DNA from: Nonomuraea sp. NBC_00507
Lineage (GTDB): Bacteria > Actinomycetota > Actinomycetes > Streptosporangiales > Streptosporangiaceae
Assembly: GCF_036013525.1 (NCBI RefSeq)
Contig: NZ_CP107853.1
Coordinates: 6,014,001-6,078,000, forward strand
Length of the DNA: 64,000 nucleotides
Direction: 5' to 3'
This document shows, in pieces, positions 9,006 to 16,848 of this stretch. Position numbers and translations under genes: made by a program. How positions within the stretch are numbered: position 1 is the stretch's first letter; every line of letters begins with the position of its first letter. The notes under the pieces were generated by a model, which ran no database searches, was not told where the DNA came from, and was given only the letters and a program-made list of their open reading frames with translations.

Positions 9006-9111
9006 CGACCCAGGTTAGATGACGGGGGACATGCAACTGAGAGAATGTTCTTTCGCCCCGACCGCAGGCGGCACGTACGCAAGCAGCCCGGACGCAAGCA
9101 GGAGGTTGACC

Positions 9112-10269
9112 GTGCTCGGACCCCTCGGCGACATCGTCGTGCTCGACCTGTCCAGGGCCCTGGCCGGACCGCACGCGGCGCAGATGCTCGGTGACCTGGG
9201 CGCACGGGTGATCAAGGTGGAGCATCCGGACGGGGGTGACGAGTCGCGCGGCTGGGGGCCGCCGTTCGTCGGACCGGATCACGATATTTCGACGTATTTT
9301 CTGGCGGCCAACCGCAACAAGCAGTCCATCGCCGTTGACATGAAGTCTCCCGAGGGCAAACGGCTCATCGAGCGCCTCGTCCGCCAGAGCGACGTCCTCG
9401 TGGAGAACTTCCGCACCGGCGTGCTCGACCGCCTCGGCTTCTCCGTCGAGCGGCTGCACGAGCTCAACCCGCGCCTGGTCATCCTGTCGATCACCGGCTT
9501 CGGCCACGACGGCCCGGAGGGCGGCCGCCCCGGCTACGACCAGATCGCCCAGGGCGAGGCCGGGCTGATGTCGCTGACCGGCCCCTCGCCCGACGAGCCC
9601 TACCGCGTCGGCGCCTCCATTTCCGACCTGCTCGCCGGCATCCACGGCGCCTACGGCGTGGCCGGCGCGCTCTACGAGCGCGAGCGCACCGGCAAGGGCC
9701 GCGTCGTGCGCACCTCGCTGCTGGCCGCCGTCACCGGCGTGCACGCCTACCACGGCACCGCCTGGACGGTGGGCGGCCAGGTGCCCGCCGCCAGCGGCAA
9801 CCACCACGTCTCCATCACCCCGTACGGCTCCTTCCGCTGCGCCGACGGCATGCTGCAGATCGCCGCCGCCAACGAGGGCCAGTGGCGCAAGGTCGCCACC
9901 CTGCTCGGCATCGACCCCGAAACGCCGCGCTATGCCACGAACAAGGACCGGCGCGCCCACCGCGAGGAGCTGATCGCCGACATGGAGAAGGCCCTGGCCG
10001 CCCACGACCGCGGCCACTGGCTGGCCAAGCTCGGCGCGGCCGGAGTGCCGGCCGGTGCGATCAGATCGCTCGACGAGGTCTACACCTGGGAGCAGACCCG
10101 CTCGCAGGGCCTGGTCGTCGAGGTCGAGCACCCCGTGCTCGGCCGCATCGAGCTGCCGGGGCCGCCGCTGCGCTTCGACGGGCTGACCGGGGCGGAGCAC
10201 ACCGCGCCGCCCATGCTCGGCCAGGACGGCGACGCGGTGCTGGCCTGGCTGGAGGAACGTGAAGGATGA
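9112..10269 (+). CDS. Class III (CaiB/BaiF family) CoA-transferase
   Basis: A 385-residue CoA-transferase that moves CoA between carboxylic acids. The N-terminal LDLSRALAGPHAAQMLGDLG is the family hallmark, and the likely catalytic Asp is in PGYDQIAQGEAG. I chose the GTG at 9112 because AGGAGG lies 6 nt before it. An in-frame ATG at 9019 would add 31 atypical residues. It is followed after 73 bp by a fused carboxyltransferase gene on the same strand, so the two may act on related acyl-CoAs. The acid substrate is unknown. Confidence 0.85.
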   Translation: MLGPLGDIVVLDLSRALAGPHAAQMLGDLGARVIKVEHPDGGDESRGWGPPFVGPDHDISTYFLAANRNKQSIAVDMKSPEGKRLIERLVRQSDVLVENFRTGVLDRLGFSVERLHELNPRLVILSITGFGHDGPEGGRPGYDQIAQGEAGLMSLTGPSPDEPYRVGASISDLLAGIHGAYGVAGALYERERTGKGRVVRTSLLAAVTGVHAYHGTAWTVGGQVPAASGNHHVSITPYGSFRCADGMLQIAAANEGQWRKVATLLGIDPETPRYATNKDRRAHREELIADMEKALAAHDRGHWLAKLGAAGVPAGAIRSLDEVYTWEQTRSQGLVVEVEHPVLGRIELPGPPLRFDGLTGAEHTAPPMLGQDGDAVLAWLEEREG

Positions 10270-10342
10270 TTCGCGATCGGTGGCACCGTCTGATGCGCTC
10301 GCGCGTCAACATTGCAACGTCGGCAGACATTAGGGAGCGATA

Positions 10343-11833
10343 GTGAGCCGTCCGGACGCGCGCACTCTGATCGAAACGGTCCTCGACCGGGGATCGTGGA
10401 AGTCGTGGGACGCGCCGCCCGCCGATCCGGCCGAGCCCGGCTCCTCCTACGCCGACGAGCTGGCCGCCGCCCGCGCCAAGTCCGGCTACGACGAGGCGGT
10501 GGTCACCGGTGAAGGGCTGCTCGAGGGCCGCAGGGTGGCGGTCGTGGCGTGCGAGTTCTCGTTCATGGCCGGCTCGATCGGGGTGGCGGCCGCCGAGCGG
10601 TTCGTGTCGGCGGTCGAGCGGGCCACCCGCGAGCGGCTGCCGCTGCTGGCCGCGCCGGCCTCCGGGGGCACCCGCATGCAGGAGGGCGCGCTCGCGTTCG
10701 TCCAGATGGTGAAGATCACAGTGGCCCTGCAGGCGCACCGGCTCGCCGGGCTGCCCTACCTGGTGTATTTGCGGCATCCGACGACCGGCGGAGTGTTCGC
10801 GTCGTGGGGGTCGCTCGGGCACGTCGCCGCCGCCGAGCCGGAGGCGTTGATCGGGTTCCTGGGGCCGCGGGTCTTCGAGGCGCTGCACGGCTATCCCTTC
10901 CCCGAGGGCGTGCAGGTCGCTGAAAACCTGCGCCGCAAGGGCCTGCTCGACGCCGTGGTCTCGGCCAGTGACCTGCGGGCGATCGCGATCAGGGCGCTGG
11001 CCGTGCTGGCCGCCGACCGCTCCGCCATCGAGGCGGGACCGGCCCCGGAGGAGGACCTGCGGCCGGTGGAGGCGTGGGAGGCGATCACCCGCTCACGCCG
11101 CGACGACCGGCCGGGCGTGCGTGCGCTGCTCAAGCTCGCCGCCACCGACGTGACCCCGCTCAGCGGCACGGGGGAGGGGGAGAACGAGCCGGGGCTGCTG
11201 CTGGCGCTGGCCAAGTTCGGCAGCGCGCCGGCCGTGGTGCTCGGCCAGGACCGGCGGGTCCAGCGGGCCAACTCGCCGCTAGGCCCGGCGGGGCTCCGGG
11301 TGGCCAGACGCGGCATGCGGCTGGCCGCCGAGCTGGGCCTGCCGCTGATCACCGTGATCGACACGGCCGGAGCCGACCTGTCGAAGGCGGCCGAGGAGGG
11401 CGGGCTGGCCGCCGAGATCGCCCGCTGCCTGGCCGAGCTCGTCATGCTCGACGCGCCGACCGTCTGCCTGCTGCTCGGCGAGGGCGCCGGCGGCGCGGCG
11501 CTGGCGCTGCTGCCCGCCGACCGGGTGCTCTGCGCGCAACACGCCTGGTTGTCGCCGCTGCCGCCCGAGGGCGCCTCGGCGATCCTCTACCGTTCGGTCG
11601 ACTTCGCTCCCGAGATCGCCCAGGCGCAGCGCATCCGCGCCACCGACCTGCGGCACGACGGCATCGTGGACCGGGTCATCCCGGAGCTGCCGGACGCCGC
11701 GTACGAGCCGAGGCAGTTCTGCGAGCGGGTGGGGCGGGCGCTGGAGCACGAGATCGCGGGATTGCTGGCGATGAGCCCGGCGGACCGTCTCGCGGCCCGC
11801 CAGGCTCGCTACCGCACCCTGGGTCAGCGGTAG
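10343..11833 (+). CDS. Fused acyl-CoA carboxylase carboxyltransferase (AccD-AccA type)
   Basis: A 496-residue protein with two crotonase-like carboxyltransferase halves. The first (about 40-230, SGGTRMQEGALAFVQM) resembles AccD and the second (about 250-490, ITVIDTAGADLSKAAEEGG) resembles AccA. It should transfer a carboxyl group from biotin carboxyl carrier to acetyl-CoA or a related acyl-CoA. No zinc ribbon and no biotin or biotin-carboxylase domain is present, so these must come from elsewhere. The GTG start has GGGAG just upstream. The 3' end overlaps the convergent gene by 10 nt. Confidence 0.85.
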   Translation: MSRPDARTLIETVLDRGSWKSWDAPPADPAEPGSSYADELAAARAKSGYDEAVVTGEGLLEGRRVAVVACEFSFMAGSIGVAAAERFVSAVERATRERLPLLAAPASGGTRMQEGALAFVQMVKITVALQAHRLAGLPYLVYLRHPTTGGVFASWGSLGHVAAAEPEALIGFLGPRVFEALHGYPFPEGVQVAENLRRKGLLDAVVSASDLRAIAIRALAVLAADRSAIEAGPAPEEDLRPVEAWEAITRSRRDDRPGVRALLKLAATDVTPLSGTGEGENEPGLLLALAKFGSAPAVVLGQDRRVQRANSPLGPAGLRVARRGMRLAAELGLPLITVIDTAGADLSKAAEEGGLAAEIARCLAELVMLDAPTVCLLLGEGAGGAALALLPADRVLCAQHAWLSPLPPEGASAILYRSVDFAPEIAQAQRIRATDLRHDGIVDRVIPELPDAAYEPRQFCERVGRALEHEIAGLLAMSPADRLAARQARYRTLGQR

Positions 11834-13737
11834 GTCCACACCTCCTTGCCGTCGGCGGCGTAGCCCGTGAGGGTCGCTCCCTCGCCGAAGTCGGTTCCCT
11901 TGGGCGTCACGCCCGCGAACAACGTCACGCCCTGCCTCCAGGGATCGGGCACGGCCGCGGCTGTGGCGGTCCCGCCGACCTTCAGGGTGATCACGACCTT
12001 GGCCGTGCCGGCGGGCGCGTAGCCGTACCAGGCGTTATCGCCGTGGCTCCAGTACGCCGGCCGCCGGGCGTCGAACTGCTCGCTCAGCTTCGCGCCGGGG
12101 ACCGGCCCGGGAAGGGCCGGCACCAGCTCGCCGTCCTCCCAGAAGGACATGCAGCTGCCGCTCAAGTACGCCGTGATGCCCGCGGACAGGGCCAGGCGGT
12201 CGGCCTCGGACGTGGGAGCCTGCCTGCCACACGCCTTGTCGAAGGTGGCGACCGGCCGGGCTGCCTGGCCCTGGACCTTCAGGAGGTAACCCCCGACCTC
12301 GGCGTCGAGCGGCACCGAGACGTGCCAGAACGGCAGTGGAGTACCTTCGCCGCGCAGGAACTCGGCCCGCACCCGCCGCCCGTCGGACAACACGGCCTCG
12401 ACCCACTCCCAGTCGTCGCGGGCCGGGCCGAAGTGGATGACGGCTCCTGGTTCCGGCAGGTAGGCGGTCGTCGACTGGACCGGGAAGGAGTGCTCCTGGC
12501 CAGTGGCGGCGCACCACGTCACACCCCGGTCGGCCGGTGAGGCGCCTCCGGACGCGCAGAACATCTGCGGGTCGCCGTCGTGTTGGGAGAACCAGACGCG
12601 CATCGGCCGACCGGAGCTCTCGGTGCCGGGGACGACCATCACGGGGCCGATCGTCCGGGTGTCCGGGCCGGGTTTCTCCCTAGACGGTTCCTCGTGCCGC
12701 CAGATCTCCTTGCCGGTGGTGTCGTAGGCGACCGCGCGGTAGCCCTGGTGCCCGTCGCCGTCCACGCCGGCGTCGGCGAACAACACGATGCCCAGGCCCC
12801 ACGGATCGGGCCGGGTCTCCAGGCCGGTGGTGCCCCCGCCGTTGACGGACACCTCCACCCTGGCCACGCCGGCCCGGGCGTAGCCGGTGATGACGTCGTC
12901 GCGCACGTTCACGATCACCGGCGCGTCCCGTGTGGTCGCCAGGCCCCCGCCGAGGTGCGCGCCGTTCCGCGACCAGTTCAGCTCGGCGCCGTCCTTCACA
13001 CGGTGCGGCCGCACGGTGATGCCGTCGGACAGCTCCATGGCCAGGCCCATCGCCGGCCCGAGCGGCGGCGAGAGCATGTCGCGGGACGATCGCGCGATGC
13101 TCCTGCCCTGCTCGTCGGCATACTCGACGCCGGTCATCGCGTCCTGGGCCGGATAGGCGACCGTCCAGATCCGGTACGGCGCCCCCTCCGGGGTCACCAG
13201 CGTGCCCGTGATCTTCCGCCCGGACGTCGTGATCCCGGTGACGGCGCCGACGTTCGGCGTCGCCACGCCCCAGTCCAGCGCTGTCGCCGCCCCATCGCGC
13301 AGGGTGCTGCCCGAGAACCAGACGTCCCACTGCTCCGGCACGTCCGAGCAGCCGCCGTACGGGTCCCCCGCGGCCCGCTCCGCGATGTAGCAGACCTCGG
13401 GATAGCCCGCCCGCGCCTTGGCGAACCAGAGCCGCAGCGGCTTGCCCTCGGTCGGATTGTCCACGGTCACCTGCTCGCCGGCGGGCGTACGGTCCCGCAT
13501 GAGCTGCCGGTAGATCGCGTCAGGGTCGGCCGCGGTGTTCCTGCCCAGGCCCCCGTTGAGCAGGACGGGAACGAACACGGCCAGCAGCGCTGCGGGCAGC
13601 GCGGCCACGAGGAGCCGGCCGGGGCGGCGGCGCGGCCGGCGGGCCAGCACTCGCGCCCAGGCGTCCGGGCTCGCCTCGTAGGTCTGGGCGTGCGCGTCGA
13701 ACGCGGCGCGAAGGCGCCCTTCCAGCTGGTCCATCAC
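11824..13737 (-). CDS. Membrane-anchored extracytoplasmic protein, probable anti-sigma partner
   Basis: A 637-residue protein starting inside the stop of the ECF sigma gene. Residues 1-40 are cytoplasmic and charged, about 42-62 form one transmembrane helix, and the rest faces outward. The outer part contains two copies of a module, GYARAGVARVEV...PDPWGLGIVLFADAG and GYAPAGTAKVVI...PDPWRQGVTLFAG, so it arose by internal duplication. Position after the sigma factor suggests it controls that factor. However, it lacks a recognisable zinc-binding anti-sigma motif (HxxxCxxC), so the role is inferred from context. Confidence 0.6.
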   Translation of the reverse strand: MMDQLEGRLRAAFDAHAQTYEASPDAWARVLARRPRRRPGRLLVAALPAALLAVFVPVLLNGGLGRNTAADPDAIYRQLMRDRTPAGEQVTVDNPTEGKPLRLWFAKARAGYPEVCYIAERAAGDPYGGCSDVPEQWDVWFSGSTLRDGAATALDWGVATPNVGAVTGITTSGRKITGTLVTPEGAPYRIWTVAYPAQDAMTGVEYADEQGRSIARSSRDMLSPPLGPAMGLAMELSDGITVRPHRVKDGAELNWSRNGAHLGGGLATTRDAPVIVNVRDDVITGYARAGVARVEVSVNGGGTTGLETRPDPWGLGIVLFADAGVDGDGHQGYRAVAYDTTGKEIWRHEEPSREKPGPDTRTIGPVMVVPGTESSGRPMRVWFSQHDGDPQMFCASGGASPADRGVTWCAATGQEHSFPVQSTTAYLPEPGAVIHFGPARDDWEWVEAVLSDGRRVRAEFLRGEGTPLPFWHVSVPLDAEVGGYLLKVQGQAARPVATFDKACGRQAPTSEADRLALSAGITAYLSGSCMSFWEDGELVPALPGPVPGAKLSEQFDARRPAYWSHGDNAWYGYAPAGTAKVVITLKVGGTATAAAVPDPWRQGVTLFAGVTPKGTDFGEGATLTGYAADGKEVWTYR

Positions 13738-14231
13738 GCGTCCTCCTCCTTCAGCGCCTTGCCGAGGGCGGCCAGGGCCCTGCTGGCGTGCGTCTTCACC
13801 GAGCCGGGCGACACGCCCATGGCGTCGGCGATCTCGCGTTCGGACAGGTCCAGCCAGTAGCGCAGGACCAGGGCCTCGCGCTGGCGGCGAGGCAGGCGGT
13901 CGACGGCGGCGAGCAGCTCGCGATGCTCCTCGGCGACGAGCACGGCGTGCTCGCTGCTGCGCGCCGGCTCAGGGGGGTCGGGGCGGCGTAACCGGATCAG
14001 CCTGAGGTGCCGCAGCCGGTTGCGGGTCAGGTTGCAGACGGTCGCGCGCAGGTAGGCCAGGGCGGCCCCGTCGTCGCGCAACCGCCTGGTGTGCAGCCGG
14101 GCGAACGCCTCCTGGGCGATGTCCTCAGGGTCGTCGGCGCCGAGCAGTCCCGCCAGGCGTACCAGACTCTGGTACTGGGCGGCGAACAACTCGGCGAACG
14201 ACGGCTGCGCCATGGTTGCTGTGTCGATCAC
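13734..14231 (-). CDS. ECF RNA polymerase sigma factor (SigE-like group)
   Basis: A 165-residue sigma-70 family protein with region 2 around FAAQYQSLVRLAGLLGADDPEDIAQEAF and region 4 helix-turn-helix around DLSEREIADAMGVSPGSVKTHASRAL. Size and wording match the SigE/SigM-like ECF factors abundant in actinomycetes. The GTG at 14231 is the longest start; an in-frame ATG at 14213 gives a protein 6 residues shorter and equally plausible. It is translationally coupled to the downstream membrane protein (GTG-ATG over the TGA), forming a sigma/regulator operon. Confidence 0.9.
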   Translation of the reverse strand: MIDTATMAQPSFAELFAAQYQSLVRLAGLLGADDPEDIAQEAFARLHTRRLRDDGAALAYLRATVCNLTRNRLRHLRLIRLRRPDPPEPARSSEHAVLVAEEHRELLAAVDRLPRRQREALVLRYWLDLSEREIADAMGVSPGSVKTHASRALAALGKALKEEDA

Positions 14232-14240
14232 ACTTCAGAG

Positions 14241-14257
14241 ACACACCAGGCGTGTGT
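14241..14257. repeat. Inverted repeat ACACAC-N5-GTGTGT upstream of the ECF sigma gene
   Basis: Perfect 6-bp arms with a 5-bp spacer (CAGGC) end 10 bp before the GTG of the sigma gene. The position suits an operator or an mRNA hairpin near the start codon. No -10/-35 pair for an ECF autoregulatory promoter was clear. Confidence 0.35.
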
Positions 14258-14264
14258 TCGTTGA

Positions 14265-14660
14265 CTAAGGAACCGGGATACGTTCGACCCGGATGGAGAA
14301 GACCTCTTCGCGGGGCACCACGACCTCGTAGGCGCCGTGGTCCACCATCCAGTAGCCCAGCGCCTCAGCCTTCATCCCGCTGTGCCCGGTGTAGGCGATG
14401 TGCAGCCCGTCCTCGTCCTCGTCCAGCACGATGCACGGCTCCCCGCCGAACGCCCCCACCGTGCGGATCAGCACCAGCCACTCCACCTCGGACCTGGCCA
14501 CGGTGCGCCGCCAGTAGCCGGCCGCCGGCTCGAAGCCCTCCAGCTCGGCCTCGCTGAACAACACCACCTGGTCGTTGTCGGGGCCGAGCGCGGCAGGCAG
14601 GGTCCGCTCGCCGTAGCGGGCCACGAAGCCGGAGGCGACCGGCGCGATCTCCTCGCTCAT
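14265..14660 (-). CDS. Hypothetical protein
   Basis: A soluble 131-residue acidic protein with no signal peptide or transmembrane segment. It is mixed alpha/beta, with a Trp-rich middle (GYWRRTVARSEVEWLVLIRT) and a C-terminal EVFSIRVERIPVP strand. I do not recognise a family. An AGGAGGG ribosome-binding site precedes the ATG, but both the site and the start codon lie in a 15-bp-stem hairpin (14652-14690). The gene follows the 14719-15165 gene on the same strand and may be co-transcribed with it. Confidence 0.6.
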   Translation of the reverse strand: MSEEIAPVASGFVARYGERTLPAALGPDNDQVVLFSEAELEGFEPAAGYWRRTVARSEVEWLVLIRTVGAFGGEPCIVLDEDEDGLHIAYTGHSGMKAEALGYWMVDHGAYEVVVPREEVFSIRVERIPVP

Positions 14661-14690
14661 GCACCCTCCTTCGTCGGGTGCATGAGCGAG
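14652..14690 (-). promoter_or_regulatory. Hairpin enclosing the start codon of the 14265-14660 gene
   Basis: A perfect 15-bp inverted repeat has plus-strand arms CTCGCTCATGCACCC (14652-14666) and GGGTGCATGAGCGAG (14676-14690) with a 9-nt loop. In the minus-strand mRNA the loop and 3' arm contain the ribosome-binding site and ATG. The fold would block translation unless opened, or could act as an attenuator between the two genes. A third, 11-bp copy of the arm (CTCGCTCATGC) lies at 14714-14724 over the upstream gene's stop codon. Confidence 0.65.
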
Positions 14691-14718
14691 ACTCGGCTGT
14701 GTCTACTGGTTCGCTCGC

Positions 14719-15165
14719 TCATGCGGCGGGCCGCCAGGTCAGCCCGTCGTAGTCGGCGAAGCGCCGCTCACTGTCCGGGGTGAGGTGGACGATCTCCGCA
14801 CCGGCCGGGATCGGCATCGGCACGGTGTGGAACTGCGGCACCACGTGGTCGGGGGAGGTCGTGAACCCGTTGCCGGCGAACGGCGGCGCGTCACTCCAGT
14901 CGCCACCCATGTGGGGCCCGTACGGCACCGCGTAGGTGTCGACATCGCGGGCATACCACCGCATCACATATAGCTCGGGCACCTCGGCGAACAACTCCGA
15001 TCCGTCGAACGACAGGTCGAGCCCCCAGTAGAGCGCCTCGGGTGTGGTCAGCCTGACGCAGTCCTGCACCCGATAGACGTAGCCGGAGATCACCGTGCGC
15101 TTGCCCGACAGGTAGGGCACGAGCAGACGCGGCGGGATGACCTTCTGCATCTGCGTTCCGCTCAC
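14719..15165 (-). CDS. Hypothetical protein
   Basis: A soluble 148-residue protein. It opens with a basic stretch (KVIPPRLLVPYLSGKRTVISGYVYRVQD) and then has aromatic-rich segments with several Asp/Tyr/Trp motifs. No known domain, signal peptide or membrane helix is visible. The GTG start lies exactly 6 nt after a TAAAGT -10 hexamer (15177-15172) with no ribosome-binding site, which suggests a leaderless transcript. It is the first gene of a probable two-gene unit with 14265-14660. I cannot propose a function. Confidence 0.55.
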   Translation of the reverse strand: MSGTQMQKVIPPRLLVPYLSGKRTVISGYVYRVQDCVRLTTPEALYWGLDLSFDGSELFAEVPELYVMRWYARDVDTYAVPYGPHMGGDWSDAPPFAGNGFTTSPDHVVPQFHTVPMPIPAGAEIVHLTPDSERRFADYDGLTWRPAA

Positions 15166-15191
15166 GGTACTACTTTACGATCGGTTGACCC

Positions 15192-15968
15192 CTACAAAAC
15201 CCGATGTTCCAAGCAGGGGAGCGTGGCCCGGGCCGTGGCGGTCCATTCCTGGTCCACCCGCACCACCTGCACGCCGGGTGCGGTGCCGAGGTCGGCGCGG
15301 ACCACGCCCAGCGGGTCCACCAGCATGCTGCGGCCCACGCCGTAGCCGTCGGACGACTCGGCCGGGTTGGGCGCCTGGCCGACGGCCGCGGTCCACGTCG
15401 TGTTCTCCAAGGCCCGGGCCCTGACGAGGGTCACCCAGTGGTCCTCCTTCAGCGGCCCGGAACCCCAGGCCGCGATCACCGCGAACAGCTCCGCGCCCTT
15501 GTCGACCAGCGCCCTGGCCAGCTCGGGGAAACGGATGTCGTAGCAGGTGATCAGCCCCACCCTGAGCCCGGCCAGCTCCACGACGACCGGCTCGGCGCCG
15601 GGCGCGACCAGGTCCGACTCCTTCGCGCCGAACGAGTCGAACAGGTGGATCTTCCGGTACGCCGCCGCGATGACGCCCTGGGCGTCGATGGCCACGGCCG
15701 TGTTGTGCACCCGATCCTCGCCCGGCTCGAACACGCCGGCGATCACCGCCGTGCCGTGCTCGCGTGCCGCCTCGGCCAGGCCCGACACGAACGGCCCGTC
15801 CAGCGGCTCGGCCAGGCTCGTGATGCGCCGTCCGTAGCGGGTGAGCGTGGCCTCGGGGAAGATGGCCAGGTCGGCCCCTTCGGCTCGGGAGAGCGCCTCC
15901 CTGACCCTCTTGAGGTTCGTCGACGGGTCAGGTGACACCGGGATCTGGCAGAGGGCGATTGTGGTCAC
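15192..15968 (-). CDS. Carbon-nitrogen hydrolase (nitrilase superfamily)
   Basis: A 258-residue cytoplasmic amidase with the complete Glu-Lys-Cys triad: Glu39 in IFPEAT, Lys106 in YRKIHLFD and Cys142 in LITCYDIRFPE. The YRKIHLFD...CYDIRFPE wording is typical of Nit1/deaminated-glutathione-amidase and omega-amidase-like members. Hydrolysis of a small amide is expected, with the precise substrate uncertain. The GTG start lies inside the end of the DUF418 gene (41-nt overlap), so it is the last gene of a three-gene minus-strand operon. Confidence 0.85.
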   Translation of the reverse strand: MTTIALCQIPVSPDPSTNLKRVREALSRAEGADLAIFPEATLTRYGRRITSLAEPLDGPFVSGLAEAAREHGTAVIAGVFEPGEDRVHNTAVAIDAQGVIAAAYRKIHLFDSFGAKESDLVAPGAEPVVVELAGLRVGLITCYDIRFPELARALVDKGAELFAVIAAWGSGPLKEDHWVTLVRARALENTTWTAAVGQAPNPAESSDGYGVGRSMLVDPLGVVRADLGTAPGVQVVRVDQEWTATARATLPCLEHRVL

Positions 15969-16848
15969 GGCCCGACTCTAGCTTGTTGGGCACCAGCCGG
16001 AATCGGGTCAGGCACCGCCAGACCCACTCGAGCGGACCGTACCTGAACCGCGCCAGCCACCACCGGCTGAGCACCACCTGCACGGCCACGGTCACCAGCG
16101 CCACGGCCACCACCGCCCAGCGGGTCGGGTCGGCCTCCCGCACCGGCCCGGTCAGGACGATCACCGCGGTGCCCGTGACGTAGTTCGTCAGCGCCATCTT
16201 CCCCAAGGGCTCCAGCACCGCCGACAACCACGGCCGCAATGCCAGCAGCAGCCCCAGCGAGTACGCAGCCGCCCCGGCCAGCGCGGCCATGCTGTAGGCG
16301 AGCCACTCGTTGGTGAGGGCCCACGAGGCCGTCAGCAGCGCGGTGGCCACCCCCGCCGCCGCGAACCCCGGTAGCAGCAGCCACCTGGGCGGCCGCAGCT
16401 CCCACAGGGCCATGCCGACCAGGAACAGCCCGGGGATCAGCAGCGGCCCCCCGCCCACCAGCAACGCCCACGTGATCGTCGCCAGCCCCAGCAGCAGCAC
16501 CGGCGCCCCCGGCGCCAGGAACGTGGCGGGCAGCAGCACCACAGCCCCGTAGAAGGCGTAGTCGGTGAGCACCTCGCCCTCGTAGAACGTGTGCTGGATC
16601 AGCCCGATGCAGAACAACCAGAACAGCCGGCTCAGCAGCGCCCACCGGCTGTTGCCGCGCAGGAAGAGCATGAAGCTGATGCCGAACAGCAACGAGAAGA
16701 TCGGGTAGAACCGGCTCTGGAGGAACGCCTCGATGGTCCAGTCGAGGGTGTTCGGCGGCTCATGCGGGGTGTGCTGCCAGGTGTTGACCAGCATGATGCC
16801 GCTCACCGCGAAGCCGCGGAGGGCGTCGAGCTCTCGGATGCGCGTCAT
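15928..16848 (-). CDS. DUF418-type multipass membrane protein
   Basis: A 306-residue integral membrane protein with about eight hydrophobic helices. It begins RIRELDALRGFAVSGIMLVN, the opening of the DUF418/acyltransferase-like (YeiB) family. The C-terminal part has ALTNYVTGT and a closing WxxxxRYGPLEWVWR motif, both standard for DUF418. The function of the family is not established. The ATG at 16848 overlaps the stop of the peptidase gene (ATGA). The reading frame stays open upstream, but that stretch is antisense-like and the ATG is the credible start. Confidence 0.85.
   Translation of the reverse strand: MTRIRELDALRGFAVSGIMLVNTWQHTPHEPPNTLDWTIEAFLQSRFYPIFSLLFGISFMLFLRGNSRWALLSRLFWLFCIGLIQHTFYEGEVLTDYAFYGAVVLLPATFLAPGAPVLLLGLATITWALLVGGGPLLIPGLFLVGMALWELRPPRWLLLPGFAAAGVATALLTASWALTNEWLAYSMAALAGAAAYSLGLLLALRPWLSAVLEPLGKMALTNYVTGTAVIVLTGPVREADPTRWAVVAVALVTVAVQVVLSRWWLARFRYGPLEWVWRCLTRFRLVPNKLESGRDHNRPLPDPGVT

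Noticed and set aside
9019..9111. Earlier ATG start for the class III CoA-transferase
   Set aside because: No ribosome-binding site and unconserved residues, whereas AGGAGG lies 6 nt before the GTG at 9112.
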